Assembly: GCA_004194705.1 (NCBI GenBank)
Contig: SADC01001212.1
Coordinates: 62,001-126,000 of the forward strand
Origin: Ditylenchus dipsaci
Lineage: Eukaryota; Nematoda; Chromadorea; Rhabditida; Anguinidae
Direction: 5' to 3'
Length of the DNA stretch: 64,000 nt
A model generated the notes under the pieces. That model was given only the letters and a program-made list of their open reading frames with translations, searched no databases and had not been told where the DNA came from. Below, one piece after another: positions 1 through 12,072 of this stretch. The stretch's first letter is position 1, and the number at the start of each line of letters is the position of its first letter. A program made the translations under genes and the position numbers.

Positions 1-531
1 AGCAGCTATAAATTATTAAGCTTTTAATTATACTGGTGCACACGATCTTATTGCAAAAATGGCATTGAACAAAATTTTTGGCAGGTGTGTTTGACTAAAA
101 GAACCAGAAGTATACAGAAAACAACTTATTTAATATGGGAACCAAGACTTCATACTGGCTGTAGGTTTCTAATTTTTTTTGTGAATAAAACAAACAAAAG
201 AGTGCTGGTGTCCACCCTCGATTATTCGGCCCTTTTGGTGACAATCGAATTATCATTAACACGAGAATTTTTGACTGTAACAATGGACTAACCGGGTGTT
301 TAAAGACCTCCTGAGCACAAATATCACAAAATCGGACCCTCAAACTAAAATTCAACGCCCTTATAGCGCCTAATTTTCCCGATGACACCTTGAGGTTTGG
401 TATCGTTTTTTTCTTTAGGCTTGTAAGCAGTGATTTTATCTAATGCAGCATTTTTCTTTACACTTATACAAAAGCCTGGCGCTACTCGGTTTTAAACTCC
501 ACTTCCCCCCCCCCCCCCCTCAAAAAACAGC
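1..531. other. No feature recognised
   Basis: AT-rich; a 15-C run at 505-519. Short open frames on both strands show no domain. Confidence 0.5.
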
Positions 532-1012
532 TACAGTCGACACTCGTATATAGTGACACTTCGATATAGTGACACCTTGACAGAAAATTGATTGGCCGAC
601 AGAGAAACTCAACAAAGTTCACTCCCGATATAGTGACACTCGATATAGTGACACTCTCGATATAGTGACATCTTGAGCTCGAACACTGATTATAAACCAA
701 CTCTCGATATAGTGACATATTCAAATTTCAGTCAAATTTTTGAAATAAGCGCTTGCAAATTGTGCGCAGGTTCGATCCCACTTAGTGACACTATTTATTT
801 TCACTTGCTTGACCAATGTCTAGGGATAATTCGACCTTTTAGCGCCATATTCGGAATCAGTGACCCCAATTACCCTAGAAATCGGTTCTTTAACTTATTG
901 TTGAATTTTATGTTTTCGGTGAATAAAATTATATCGATACAAGGACACTCTCGATATAGTGACACCTAAGAGTGGGTCCCAGGGGGTGTCACTATATCGA
1001 GAGTCGACTGTA
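532..1012. repeat. CAGTCGAC-family MITE, core TCGATATAGTGACAC
   Basis: Starts TACAGTCGACACTC and ends GAGAGTCGACTGTA. The core word cgatatagtgaca is repeated six or more times, inverted at the right end. Tips resemble Tigger/pogo ends. Confidence 0.8.
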
Positions 1013-1728
1013 CTCAGTTTTACAAACCCGTGTAAATACTATGTAAATCCCGCCTCAAAATATGTAAATTCACTCTCAAATTTTTAAAACTCATTTTTAT
1101 ATTTTGAACTGTTTTATTGTTGGCCTGAATCACTACTTTCTAAAAAGCTATTAACTGGGTACCTTGCTTAGTGAAAATTTGATAAATTTCATCGTTATGA
1201 AACCACGTCATTACGTCTACACTTATTTCAAAACTATTTGTTCTATCCTTTTTTAAAATTGTATTGAGCCGGTTGATAGCTCGTTAGAAATTTAAGATTT
1301 AGGGCTACATTCTAATGCAAAAAAATAAAATTTTTTTAGGGGAAATTAACATATTTTGAGGGGTGTTTTCAATTTCAGCCTTTGAAAACAGACACAGATA
1401 TTTGTTTGATAGAACATTCATGGTATAAATTGAACATTTAAGCTTTTTGAAATAACTCGCGTGCAAACTTGGAAATAAAATAAAATTTAAAGTCTTTTTT
1501 TAAGAAAAAAAATAACTGGGAAGATATGTTTGCAGCTTTCTTGAAGTGTGAAGTGCCATACTCACTCATTCAAAGAAAGGCTTAGAATATATATATATGG
1601 AATCAATTTAAAGTTTAGCTGTCACCACTTGACTTATTTTTGTTAGATTTTATTAGAAGCCAGAAAATCCCTAGAGACTTTAAAACTATTTGTAAAAGAG
1701 TTGCTGGAGGTCAAGTAAATCTAAGATG
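1013..1728. other. No feature recognised
   Basis: AT-rich sequence without an open frame or clear repeat. The same holds for 2091-2562 and 2661-3225. Confidence 0.5.
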
Positions 1729-2090
1729 TACAGAGTGTTTCGAGAAATTCGGCAGTTTTGAAATGATCTTAACTTTTTTATAGTCCGTTTTTCGAAATTC
1801 TGTTTTCACAGATCTATTTTTCTAGCAGACAATATTTTTTGGTATGTAATGCCACAATCACGATTTTCGCTCGGTCACCCCTGTGGTTTGGACTCTGGTC
1901 TTTAAATATCCTCTGGTAGGGTAAGGATCAGAGCACATGGGGGCCAAGCAAAAATCGTGTTTTCGACATTATGTACCAAAAAAATATCATCAGCGAGAAA
2001 AATCGATTAGCGAAAACAGAATTTCGAAAACGTCCTGTAAAAAAATTTATGGCCATTTCAAAACTGCCGAATTTTTTGAAACACCGTGTA
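1729..2090. repeat. Mariner-type fold-back MITE
   Basis: tacagagtgtttcgagaaat ... tttgaaacaccgtgta; inverted arms of more than 100 bp, TA at both ends. Confidence 0.75.
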
Positions 2091-2562
2091 TATTATAAAG
2101 CATTGCAACAAAATTGAGCCTGATTCACCAAATCAAATATACTTACTGATACCGTATATTATCTTATTATTCCTGTCCCCAAAGGTGATAAAATGAAAAT
2201 TTTGCAATTTATCTTCATCCAACCCTTAATTTCAACACTTAATGGCATAGTGCTGCTGCCTTACTCGGGTAACGGACTGTTTTCAGCTTGATGTCGCTTA
2301 CCGACTTGCTTTTCTGATTTTTCGATCTTTGAAAATACATTCGTCACTTTTGGGAAGTGTAATTAATCAAAAAGATATTGTTTGTGTTTTTGGCGAAACT
2401 CATTAAATAAATGATTATGAGGGCGGACTTAATTACTCTGCTAAAACTAGATTTTCCAACGTTTTATGTCTTTCTAGAAATCATGTCGACCCTTGACTAA
2501 AAATTCTAGTAGTTGCTCTTTTTGCCCAGCTTTAGCAACAAAAATGTGGCAGAATACCCTAA

Positions 2563-2660
2563 TACAGTCAACATTCGCTATAATGACGTCTCACTATAGT
2601 GACACCCCAAGGCCGGTTCCCAAGGCCGAGGGTATCACTATAGCGGGGGTTGAGCGTATA
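2563..2660. repeat. Short CAGTCAAC-type palindromic MITE
   Basis: Left tacagtcaacattcgctata and right actatagcgggggttgagcg are inverted versions around a short centre. Confidence 0.6.
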
Positions 2661-3225
2661 TGATAGTTCACCTGACAGCAGCCCAAGTGCACCCCCTCCC
2701 CGAAGAGTATGAGATCTCTAAACTTAAAATGGTTGGAGAACTAATACTCTTTGGTATCACGTCTAGAGAACTCATCCTCTGTGGCGGGAGGGGGAGGGTA
2801 AAGCAAAAAGTCAAATTTTCGGTCAATTTTTTTTTCAAAAATGGCTTTTTTCCACCTAAAAACTCATTTTCTATGTGTTTCACGTGTGTTTAAAAACTGC
2901 GAAAAATGTTTAAGAAATACAGTTTTTGACCGATTATCGTTTATCACGATATAGCTTCGGTATAGCTGGATCCATAAGTAATACTCTAAATTAGGTGTTT
3001 ACTGGTTTCAAGATTTTTTCAATCAAAAATGAAGCAAAAAAATACTTGGAGAATACTATAGTAACAAGTGCTAAAAGCCATTCAAACACTGTTTATATTA
3101 AAGTCCAAGCTAAAACTAAAATGGAAAATTCTGCTTGAATAGTATAAAACTTGTACATTTTCGAACCTTTCATTTACTTTTACCAAAAATTGCGTGTTTG
3201 ATTTCCATAGACTTACTGTTGTTTA

Positions 3226-3522
3226 AATTTCGTCGAGCATTTCTTCCATTATTTCCTGAGGACATGTTAGCAATTTAGCCAGTATTGTTGAAAAGTCCAA
3301 AAAAGTAATCGATAGCATCGCTGTGTTGAATTTGTTCAAGTACTTGGAAAAATATAGAAATATAATTTGAACATGCCGTTTCAAAATAGGCTCTTTTGCA
3401 AGCATGTTCCATAGCTGGAGATTAGAAAAAAGGTCAGGAAGAAAAAGTGGTTGAGGCGCATCAATACTCCTTTTATGGCAGCAATGTCTGAAAGTGTGGA
3501 TAGGCAAGTTTATGCAATTAGC
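3226..3522 (-). CDS. Possible terminal exon, unknown protein
   Basis: An acceptor (cactttcag) opens a 98-codon frame, phase 2: HCCHKRSIDAPQPLFLPDLF, LWNMLAKEPILKRHVQIIFL, then LTCPQEIMEEMLDEI and TAA. The composition (helical, mixed charge) looks coding and the stop is followed by intergenic-type DNA. No upstream exon was found before the repeat at 3857, and no family was recognised. Confidence 0.35.
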
Positions 3523-3856
3523 AAACCAAAACTTGTTAGTCTTGTAAAAAAGTAGCAATTTACATAAATAATTTTGTTTCTAGAGTTTTCTTGGTATTTA
3601 TCCTTTTTCTCGACAACAAATTTTCGGGATTTCATTTTAAAATACTTCCAAGCATTTTTTGTCTTACTTAACAAAAAAAGTCTGCCAAAACAGCTTGGCC
3701 TAAAATTAACATATTACAGGACGTTTAAAATAAATAATTTTCAAAATTACTTATCCATTTTTGAATTTGCGGTTTTTTTATCTCTTTTAAATTATTTGAA
3801 TCAAATTTTGAAGCTTTACTGGCTATATGACACTAACATCCATATTTTTATTCAAA

Positions 3857-4112
3857 TACCGTATTTTCCATTATAGAAGCCCCGTCTCTAATCGAAGCCC
3901 CGCCCCTTCAACTTTGAGGGTCTGTATCTCAGAGCACAGTCAATATTTTGAAAAGCTGTTGATTGCATTTTCTTAACTCTTACCAGCTTTACTGATTCCG
4001 CTTTTCGGATTTTGGATGAGCACCCGAAAATCTCGAGACCGACCTAAAATTCTCCTGATTTTTGGGTGATCGAATAATATAACTCGGGGATTCTATTAGA
4101 GAAAATACGGTA
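3857..4112. repeat. TACCGTATT-family MITE
   Basis: TACCGTATTTTCCATTATAG ... gagaaaatacggta. The interior (cagtcaatattttgaaaagc, gcattttcttaactctt) is shared with copies at 6527, 49567 and 52663. Confidence 0.8.
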
Positions 4113-4420
4113 GTTGGGTTGGCGCATTCTCTTTTTTTCAAACTCATTCCAGGTAAATTATTGAAATGGGTGGCTAAAACCTCTTTCACCTGTCTGCAGA
4201 ATCGCTTTGACAAAAAAACATCCGAAATAGAAGTCTAATTTTGACGTACATTGTATATGCAAGCAAAGAAAGTTGATTAGGAAAAAAAGCGTTATCCAGG
4301 CTAGATCAAATAATTTCTTTATGCAGTGGGCCCATGTAAACGAAACCGCCTACCGGTTTGTCCGCGGACATTCAGCAAAAAAAGATTTGCGCAAAACAAC
4401 CAAACTATACCGAAAAAAAA

Positions 4421-5290
4421 GAACTGCAAAAAGACTTTTTTTGCTGCAAATCGGCTTTTTCTGGTCCAAACTATTTTAGCTGTAATTTTGGTCCACGGTC
4501 AATTGGTCCACAGGTCAATTGGTCCACAAAATTATTTTCAAATTAATCTTTTTTGTCTTGTGAAGAACTTCTGTTATTTTAACAGTTTTTCGATAATTCA
4601 GCCTTAACCCTACTGGTTAATCCACGCACCAACCAAACCAAGTGGTCATCTCTTTGTTGTTAAATTATTTTTTATGTTTTTCGGGTTCTATTACCTGTTT
4701 TTCACACTAATTCGAGCATTCTAAAGAGGGTTTGATAATAATAAAATTCCATTTTGTGGGGTAATTGATAGTTTCGTTAAAATTGCTGGAATGACCCTGA
4801 AAGCTGAACTGGTGTTAAGGTAGTAGTACGGTAGTAGTACCAAGGCATTGACCAGGTACCGGTACCATTTTACCACTATCAAACCATCTTCAGCATGTCC
4901 GAATCAGTCCAGGAAACGGGTTTTGGAACATGAAAAACGTGAAAAAAAATTTGCTCCAAGTGGACGACCACCTGGTTTGGTTGGTGCGTGGATTAACCAG
5001 TAGGGTTAAGGCTGAATTATCGAAAAACTGTTAAAATAACAGAAGTTCTTCACAAGACAAAAAAGATTAATTTGAAAATAATTTTGTGGACCAATTGACC
5101 TGTGGACCAATTGACCGTGGATCAATTGACTGCACGCCAAAATTACAGCTAAAATAGTTTGGACCAGAAAAAGCCGATTTGCAGCAAAAAAAGCTGATTT
5201 GCAGCAAAAAAAGTCTTTTTGCAGCGAAAAAAAGAATTTTTGCAGCAAAAAAAAGTCTTTTTGCAGCAAAAAAAGCTTTGTCCCCGTCCA
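4421..5290. repeat. Fold-back with GCAGCAAAAAAAG tandem words
   Basis: Inverted arms (about 4436-4700 and 4890-5191) share gctgtaatttt, ggtccac and accaaaccaagtgg. The right arm extends into six copies of ttgcagcaaaaaaag. The centre belongs to the CCAAGTGGTC family of 54 kb. Confidence 0.8.
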
Positions 5291-5443
5291 CCAACCGAAA
5301 ACATGTTTTATAGCGTAATAAGGGCTAAAGAAGCTCATTTTTTGTTTGTTAAAATACACCATTGAGAAGAATTGAGAGAACTTTAGCCTTTTCTTATTAA
5401 TTTTTGAAATTTCAGAAGCTGAGAAGTCGAGAGGTTCCTTCGC

Positions 5444-5703
5444 ACGGCCCTATACCTCAATGGGGGGGGGGGGTTTCCTTGGTCCCCCTGTTGTGGTTTT
5501 TTTGTAAGTTTTTAGGCTAAGACTCAGGCAGAAGTAGGCCAGCGTATGTTAGGACGAACATAATCATGAGTCTGAAACACGTTTGAGTCCGTCCTAATAT
5601 ACGCTAGCCAACCCTTGCCTAAGCCTAAAGCCTAAAAACTCACAAAAAAACAACAGGGGAGACCAAGGCGAAAAACCCACCCATTGAGGGATAGGGCCCT
5701 TCG
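5444..5703. repeat. Fold-back with GGTCCCCCTGTTG arms
   Basis: ggccctatacctcaatgggg ... ttgagggatagggccc; the inner arm word gccagcgtatgttagg recurs at 14220 and 26540. Confidence 0.75.
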
Positions 5704-6284
5704 CACTCTCGATATTATTGACGTGTTCTTGCTAAAAAAAAAGCCCTAGAAGGTGAAAAAAATAATTTTTTGCTAACCAAAAACAAATCAATTAAGTGAG
5801 TGTGAAAATATTATACATAGAGAACATGGCGAGAATGAAAGTACGAAGGGAGAGCTTCATGTTACCACTCATTAAGCTTTACTGTTAGTAGCAGCAGCAG
5901 CAGCTATTAGCCTGGGAATTGTTATCCAGATTGTGCTATTCATCACGAAATATAAAATTTTGCGTGAGAATTTATTTTTCGACTCTTCCGGCGCTCAAAC
6001 CCATAAGGATCCATTGTAGTAGCTATGGAGACCTCCAAAGGTAGTGATTTTTGGCTTACTCTACATAAACAATACTTTTCTAAAATTTTCGAAAAAAAAG
6101 AGTTTCAAATAGTTGAGTCATATGTTACACAAAATGAAATTTTATAATGCTTTATTAAGCAAAAGAAAATAAATTTTGTGAGAAAATCTCATTTCTAAGG
6201 CCTAAGTCTCTTCATTGACTAACTAATTATATGTAATTATATCTATATTAAAAATAATCTTTAAAGGGTCATACATATAGACAA

Positions 6285-6470
6285 GGATGGAGAGGCGCCT
6301 TACAGGCGCTCAACTTTTTTTAAATGCTTTTTTTTTCAATATTTCAAGTATAATAAAGCAGCGCCTTAGCCAGGCGCCTTTATTTGAAAATTTTGGCTCC
6401 GGCGCCGCCGCCTCCGATATAAGAAAAAATCGCCCCAGCGCCGGCGCCAGCACTGATGCCAACGTTGGGT
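6285..6470. repeat. GGCGCC word repeat
   Basis: Reiterated ggcgcc, ggcgct and gcgccgg words within AT-rich DNA. The preceding 5704-6284 holds a short CAG run (5889-5903) and no gene. Confidence 0.5.
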
Positions 6471-6526
6471 TGATAATTTTGTTTATGCTGTAAATTTTAC
6501 AAAAATCTGTATTCTTATAAACAGTA

Positions 6527-6780
6527 TACCGTAAATGTTCGAATAGAGCCCCCGGGGGCTCTATTTTTCAATCCCCTAAAAATCGGAAAAAATTTTGGGT
6601 CGATCTCGAGATTTTTGGGTGAAAATCAAAAATCTAAAAAGCAAATTCAGTAGAGCTCGTCGGAGTTAAGAAAATGCAAAAACGGCTTTGCAAAATGTTG
6701 TCTCTGCTTTGACATACAGACCCTCAAAGTCGAGAGGGGGCTCTATTAGGAAGGGGGGCTCTATTAGAACATTTACGGTA
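6527..6780. repeat. TACCGTAAA-family MITE, arm word GGGGGCTCTATT
   Basis: taccgtaaatgttcgaatag ... attagaacatttacggta; arm word gggggctctatt in both arms. It lies 12 bp before the mariner element. Confidence 0.8.
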
Positions 6781-6792
6781 TTTTTTATAATA

Positions 6793-8031
6793 TACCGGAT
6801 GACCAAAAAAAGGGACCACTTGGACTTTTTTCTTAACTGTTTATAAAATTTTGTTTTTTAGCATGGCAGATTACGGGAAGGCTATTATTAAGCTTAATCA
6901 AAAAGGAAAATCGGAAAGAGAAATATCGGAGCTGCTTGATGTGCCAAAAACGACCGTTCATAAAATCATTGTTAAATACAACGAAACTGGAACCACAGAT
7001 AGACGGCGTGGATGTGGACGCCCAAGAACAGCTCGAACACCAGCAAACAAACGAAAAATCAAAGAAAGAATCCAGCGGAATCCGAGCAGCCGAAAAAATT
7101 CGAAAAGGAAGATGGCTGCCGTTTTAGGAATTGGTCGAGAATCAGTCGGCAACATTCTGGACAAAGACCTTGGGATGAAATCGCGAAAAGAAGCCGAGGG
7201 TCAAAACTTGGAAGACGGAAAAATTCAAAAACGGGCGGAAAGATGCCCTCGGTAAGTTTTTCATTTTTTTCATGACTTTTCCATTTTTTTAGACTTTTGC
7301 GAAGATTTGGTGGCGGACGTCATCGGTTGATCATGTTCTCGGACGAAGCCTGGTACGACATCGAACAAGCACACAACACTCAAAACGACCGAAATTGGAG
7401 CGAGCAACCTCTTCCACTCAACGATCGAATCATCCCTCGCCAGCAACATCCAAAGCAAGTCATGGTCTGGGCCGGAGTTGGTCATGGAGTCCAAACGCCG
7501 TTGTTCTTTGTTCCGGCAGGTGTCAGCATCAACGGAGAAGTTTATCGAGAATTTTTGCGAACGGAAGTGTTTCCCTGGGCAAGAAGGCATTACGGAAATC
7601 GTCATTGGGTGTTCATGCAAGATCCAGCACCGGCGCACAAGGCAATCGAAACACAAGATCTCATCAGAGCGAATGTGCCCGAATTCATCGAAGTCGACAT
7701 CAGCCCACAGAGAAACAACGGAGAATGGCCGGCAACGTCACCGGATCTGAACCCATTGGATTATTCAATTTGAAACGAGCTGAAGAGAAGAGCCTGCGTG
7801 AAAAAGCATCAGACAGTTGAGGCGTTGAAGCGAAGCTTGGTGAAGGCATGGAATGAGATCCCGCAGGATATGATCGATCGGGTTGTGGATGATTTTCCAA
7901 AGCGTTTAAGAAAATGCATCCAAGCAAACGGTGGATATTTCGAAAATAAATAGATAAATTGTTTTTGTTGTTGTTTTCATTTACAAAAATAAAATTTTCC
8001 AAGTGGTCCCTTTTTTTTTGGTCACCCGGTA
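6793..8031 (+). mobile_element. Tc1/mariner element with TIRs and TA duplication
   Basis: Inverted ends of about 33 bp start TACCGG and read on to ...gggaccacttgga at both sides (6793-6825 and 7998-8031), flanked by TA on each side. The single transposase gene fills the interior. The arms differ at few positions, so the copy looks young. Confidence 0.92.
6863..7953 (+). pseudogene. Mariner-type transposase, one in-frame TGA
   Basis: Exon 1 is 6863-7251, intron 7252-7292 (gtaagt...ttttag, 41 nt), exon 2 is 7293-7953. The N-terminal half has a helix-turn-helix (KSEREISELLDVPKTTVHKI) and a second DNA-binding part ending GRPRTART. After the intron come LLRRFGGGRHRLIMFSDEAWY (first catalytic Asp), IEQAHNTQNDRNW, MQDPAPAHKA (second Asp) and SPDLNPLDYSI (third Asp). 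By my count 45 residues lie between the second and third Asp, more than in DD34D or DD37D mariners. TGA at 7771-7773 replaces the Trp normally following DYSI; the frame then continues to TAG at 7951. About 349 codons, the usual length. It is one transition away from intact. Confidence 0.9.
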
Positions 8032-8041
8032 TAATGTTTTA

Positions 8042-8354
8042 TAATTGGATAATGATTTTTTCTGGGGCAAATATGCTTTTTGGGGCAAATTTACTTTTTT
8101 CTAGGGCAAATATATTATTTTTTTGGGGCAGATATACTTTTTTCCAGGCAAATTTAATTTTTTGGGGGTATATATATATTTTTTTTAAGCAAATTTATTT
8201 TTTATGGGGCAAATTTTCTCTTTTTTGGGACAAATTCACCCTAAAACTTTTCTGGAAAAAAAATTTGTCCCAAAAAAGAGAAAAATTTGCACCATAAAAA
8301 ATAAATTTGCTCCAAAAAAAGTATATTTGCCCCAGAAAAAAGGATTATCCAATT
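8042..8354. repeat. Fold-back built from GGGGCAAATATACTTTTTT words
   Basis: taattggataatgatttttt ... aaaaaaggattatccaatt; between them about a dozen 17-20-bp words, direct on the left and inverted on the right. Confidence 0.8.
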
Positions 8355-8687
8355 GTTACTGTAAATTTTAAATGGAATATAGATGTATAAATTTGTTATT
8401 ATAATAAGGCAAACCTTTTTTAATTTTATGAGATTTGGGCCTGAATTGTCTTTATGACAACTAGTGGGGATGGGTTGAAGTTGGGATGTTTGTGCGAATA
8501 TAAAAAACCCGAATATTTGGGCGAATATTGCGAATGTTTGCGAACATTAGCTGATATTATAATTTTCATAGAGGGATGTTTAACGACAAGAAAATTATTT
8601 AATATTTAATAAACGTATACAGATGTTTTTACAGCAACCTAATTTGCAATATGGTCTCTTATTTGACCCTATCTCTCATAAAAACAA

Positions 8688-9266
8688 GGATACGGGACAC
8701 AATTTCGCCGGACAAAAATTTATCCGCGCCCCACAATTTTGCCGCGGCTAAAATTTCGCAGGACCTTTATTTCGCCGGAACACAATTTCGATTTGATTTC
8801 GTCGCATATTTTTCAAAGGATTTCACTATGTTTTTTCACTGCAGCTGCGCAAAAATACTCGAAATGAATTTTATTCTAAAGTCTTGCTCTGAATTGTGTC
8901 TCAGGTATGTCTGTGCGCGCATCTCTAACCCATCAAGGGGGCGCAGGGGGATGGATTGAGATGCGTACACCCACATACCTGAGACATAACTCGCTCGAAA
9001 TTAACTCTGGATGCATAAAACATGTATGCATACCAGAATTTCTTTATGCGGTAGGCCTCAGTTAACAAAACTATGTCCAATTACTGTATTTTGCTGAATT
9101 TTCGGTGCGGCAAAATTGTGTCCCGGCCAAATTGTGGCTCCGGCGAAATCGTGGGCGTGGCGAAGTTTTGGTCCGGCGAAATGTTGTCCGCGCCCGGTCC
9201 AGCATCGAGTCAAAAAATTCAGCTCCGGCCCGGCGTGGTTTTTCTCCGGGGCAGCGCCTGCGCCGG
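8688..9266. repeat. Fold-back with CCGGCGAAA words
   Basis: acgggacacaatttcgccgg and the inverted ccggcgaaat words flank a hairpin (8890-9050) with gtctcaggtatgt / acatacctgagac. Confidence 0.7.
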
Positions 9267-9538
9267 AATAACACTGCTTAGAAATGTTTGAGGTAGTTCG
9301 CGGTGTTTAGGGCCGGTCTGTGGTTCAGGATAATTTAAGGTAGTTTAAAGTGGTTTAATGTAGTTTGGGCTGGTTAGAAGTTTTCGAGATGCCCTTTTTT
9401 GTGATTTTCTACATTCTGAGTGATGAGGGCTAGGTTTTGTACACAGCCACACTATGCTAACCCTGCCCCTACAAAGATTATTTTTCTCTAAGCCAATTTT
9501 TTCATGTTTCACCTATTTTTCACTTTTCGCACCGACCA

Positions 9539-9662
9539 TGGGCGTAGCCAGGGGGGGGGGGGCTGAGTAAAAGCACTATAAAACTCAAAAACGGTGTAAG
9601 GAAAATGACCTCTCGGGGGCTTTAGCCACCCCCCCCCCGTCAGATTTTCCTGGCTACGCCTC
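9539..9662. repeat. Small fold-back with G/C homopolymers
   Basis: gggcgtagccaggggggg ... ccccccc...cctggctacgcc. Confidence 0.8.
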
Positions 9663-9893
9663 TGGCACCGACCATACCAAGTGTATTCGGCCACTTCGCG
9701 TCAAGTATCAGCACACTTCACATTGCAATGTATTGAGCTGAAAAAAATCAAAGGAACCGAAAAAGGTAGGCTTGGGCACTTGTTCTTTTACGGTAAAAAA
9801 GTATCAAGAATTAATAAAATTTTTGAATGACTTTCATTTCACTTCATTTCACTTTTTTCATTTCAGGTTTTCTTGTAAGTTATATTTTGCAGA

Positions 9894-10782
9894 TACCGTA
9901 TTATTTACTCTACTAAACGGGCATGCCCGTTTAATTTTCAACCCTTCCGTAGGGGGCCCGTTTCTTAGAGAGTGCCCGTTTAATAGAGAGGATGCATCCC
10001 CGAAAAAATATGCCTTCTTCCCGCTGTGATTTTTTGTAGCATTTGTTTGTGTGCAGAGTAGGCCATGTACTCTAGAACAAGCTCAAATATGTCTTTGACT
10101 ACAAAGAGATAATAAAAAAAATTTTGTCTGTCCTAATCCACCCTGCCCTATCCCAAGTTAAAGCATAAATTGAAAAAGACTTCTAAATTTAAACACATTA
10201 TTGATGACATCACTGTTATGATGTTTATCAAAGTTGGTAAAAGATGTTTATTTGAGGTGAAAATAAAATATTCTTAAGATGAAAATGAGAATTTGCAAGA
10301 AAGATCAACAGAGAGACCAACGGGACCAAGGCATATTTTTTTCCGGGTCACCACCAACACATCTAGAGCCATAGCTCTAGGTTTCCTTATAAGGATTGGA
10401 TTAGCCTCTAGATTGGCTATTGGAAATCAGACATAACGTTAATGCAAAAAATACTTTTCAGACCTATTTGGCTACAACTATTTAATAAAAGAATAGTACA
10501 ATTTTTATCTGATGGGGATTTCTGTGGAATAAAGCTTGAAAGCTAATTTCTACGAGACATTGCGGTAGTTCAGTAAAATTGTCGGTCGTACCAAAATATA
10601 AAAATTACGAAACATATCTCAAAATTGAAAAACTAATAGAAATTGTGCTAAAAATATCCCATATAGTGCAGAAAATTCGTATTTGGGGAGCCCGTTTATT
10701 AGAGAAGCTGCGTTTATTTTTCAAGTCTTTCGTAAGGGGCCCGTTTATTAGAAAGTGCCCGTTCAATAGAGTAAATACGGTA
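9894..10782. repeat. TACCGTATT-family element, arm word GCCCGTTTAATAGAG
   Basis: taccgtattatttactctac ... atagagtaaatacggta. Words aaacgggc and gcccgttt are repeated at both ends; the 0.6-kb interior has no coding. Confidence 0.75.
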
Positions 10783-10825
10783 ATGTTTTTTCATGCTTTA
10801 TCTGCAAAATATAACTTACAAGAAA

Positions 10826-10903
10826 ACTAATAAAATCAATAAAACAAGACAAAGTATGTTTTTTCATACTTACTTTGTCTTGATTTATTGATTTTATTAG
10901 TAC
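10826..10903. repeat. Near-perfect 78-bp hairpin
   Basis: actaataaaatcaataaaac ... tttattgattttattagt around a seven-base loop. Confidence 0.85.
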
Positions 10904-11019
10904 CTCTTGTCAAATAAATTTGATCGAGGCTAGGTATACAAGAGGCTCGAAACAGCTAACATTTCAAACCATACCCATCATTTTTGATCATTGCATAGCA
11001 ATTATGGGAAAATAAGATC

Positions 11020-11477
11020 ACATAATTGGCTCTATATGTGTTCATGCCGACGCCGGAAAAAATATGCCTTGGTCCCCCTGTTGTATTTTTTTCCAAAAAA
11101 TTCAATTTTTGCCTTGGTCCCCAAGCTGATTTTATCCAAAAAATTTTGTTTTTAAATTGTCTCAAAAATCATTTAAATACACTTTTTGTCTTAAAAATAT
11201 ACTTTTACGAGACTTCCCTAGGATTGTATAGATCGTTATGTCGGACTTGGGTTGGCCGCTGCATGACCGAAACCAGAACATTTTTTAGAAAAGTATTCAT
11301 GTAGTTGTAGGTTATTATGAAACCCAAAAAATCTGAGCAGGCAGACTAATAATTCTGTAAATAAATTGTTTTACGAAAGGATCAAAAGAAAAAAATTTTT
11401 TGCGGAAAAAAATCAACAAGGGGACCAAGGCATATTTTTTTCGGCGTCGGCATGAAGACATATAGAGCCACATAATT
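11020..11477. repeat. Fold-back with ACCAAGGCATATTTTTTTC arms
   Basis: ggctctatatgtgttcatgc ... catgaagacatatagagcc; half copies of the same arm at 10318-10375 and 14456-14510. Confidence 0.75.
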
Positions 11478-12072
11478 CATATGTCATTGACGAAAGGTGG
11501 AGAGAGGAGAAAGCTTGGACATATGAAGTTGATTGATTTTTTGTTTGTCTTTTTGCATAGAAAAACACTCGAGCACTGCCAGATCTGGCTCAGTAGACAA
11601 CTGCATAAAATTTATTCATTTATTATCAGTCTAATATATTTGGGCTAAACTCTTTTATTTAATGCACTCGCAAAAGCACCCGAAAACATGTTTTTCGATG
11701 TTTCAGCACTTTTTATGTGCGAAAAAATTGTTTCTTCACCCGTACGACAAAGAAATTGTAAAATAAAATTCAAATTTTTGCCTTAGGAAATTAAGGTAAA
11801 AAGTTGGCATGTTACTCAGGTTATCGAAAAAATGGGATTTAAACATAGTTTTGTAAACTGGGGCCTACCGCATAAATAAACTCTGATATACATGCTTTTT
11901 CATGCATCCAGAGTCACTTTCGAGTGATCGGTGTCTAAGGTATGTGGGTGTGCGCACTCACTTACCTTAGACATAATTTCGAGCTAGTCTCATAACCTTA
12001 ACGCACGAACAGGATCTTTCTGGTAATTTCTAATAAAAGAACAAGGTAGAAATCAAAAATAGGGAATCCGGG

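Noticed and set aside
5006..5362. Open frames rich in LLQKDFF / AAKRLF as a repeat protein
   Set aside because: They are translations of the ttgcagcaaaaaaag tandem in a fold-back element.
7771..7773. TGA read as Trp by a variant genetic code
   Set aside because: In the mariner TGA replaces Trp, but both K2P genes appear to end at TGA and the TGA in the piggyBac frame is not at a Trp site.
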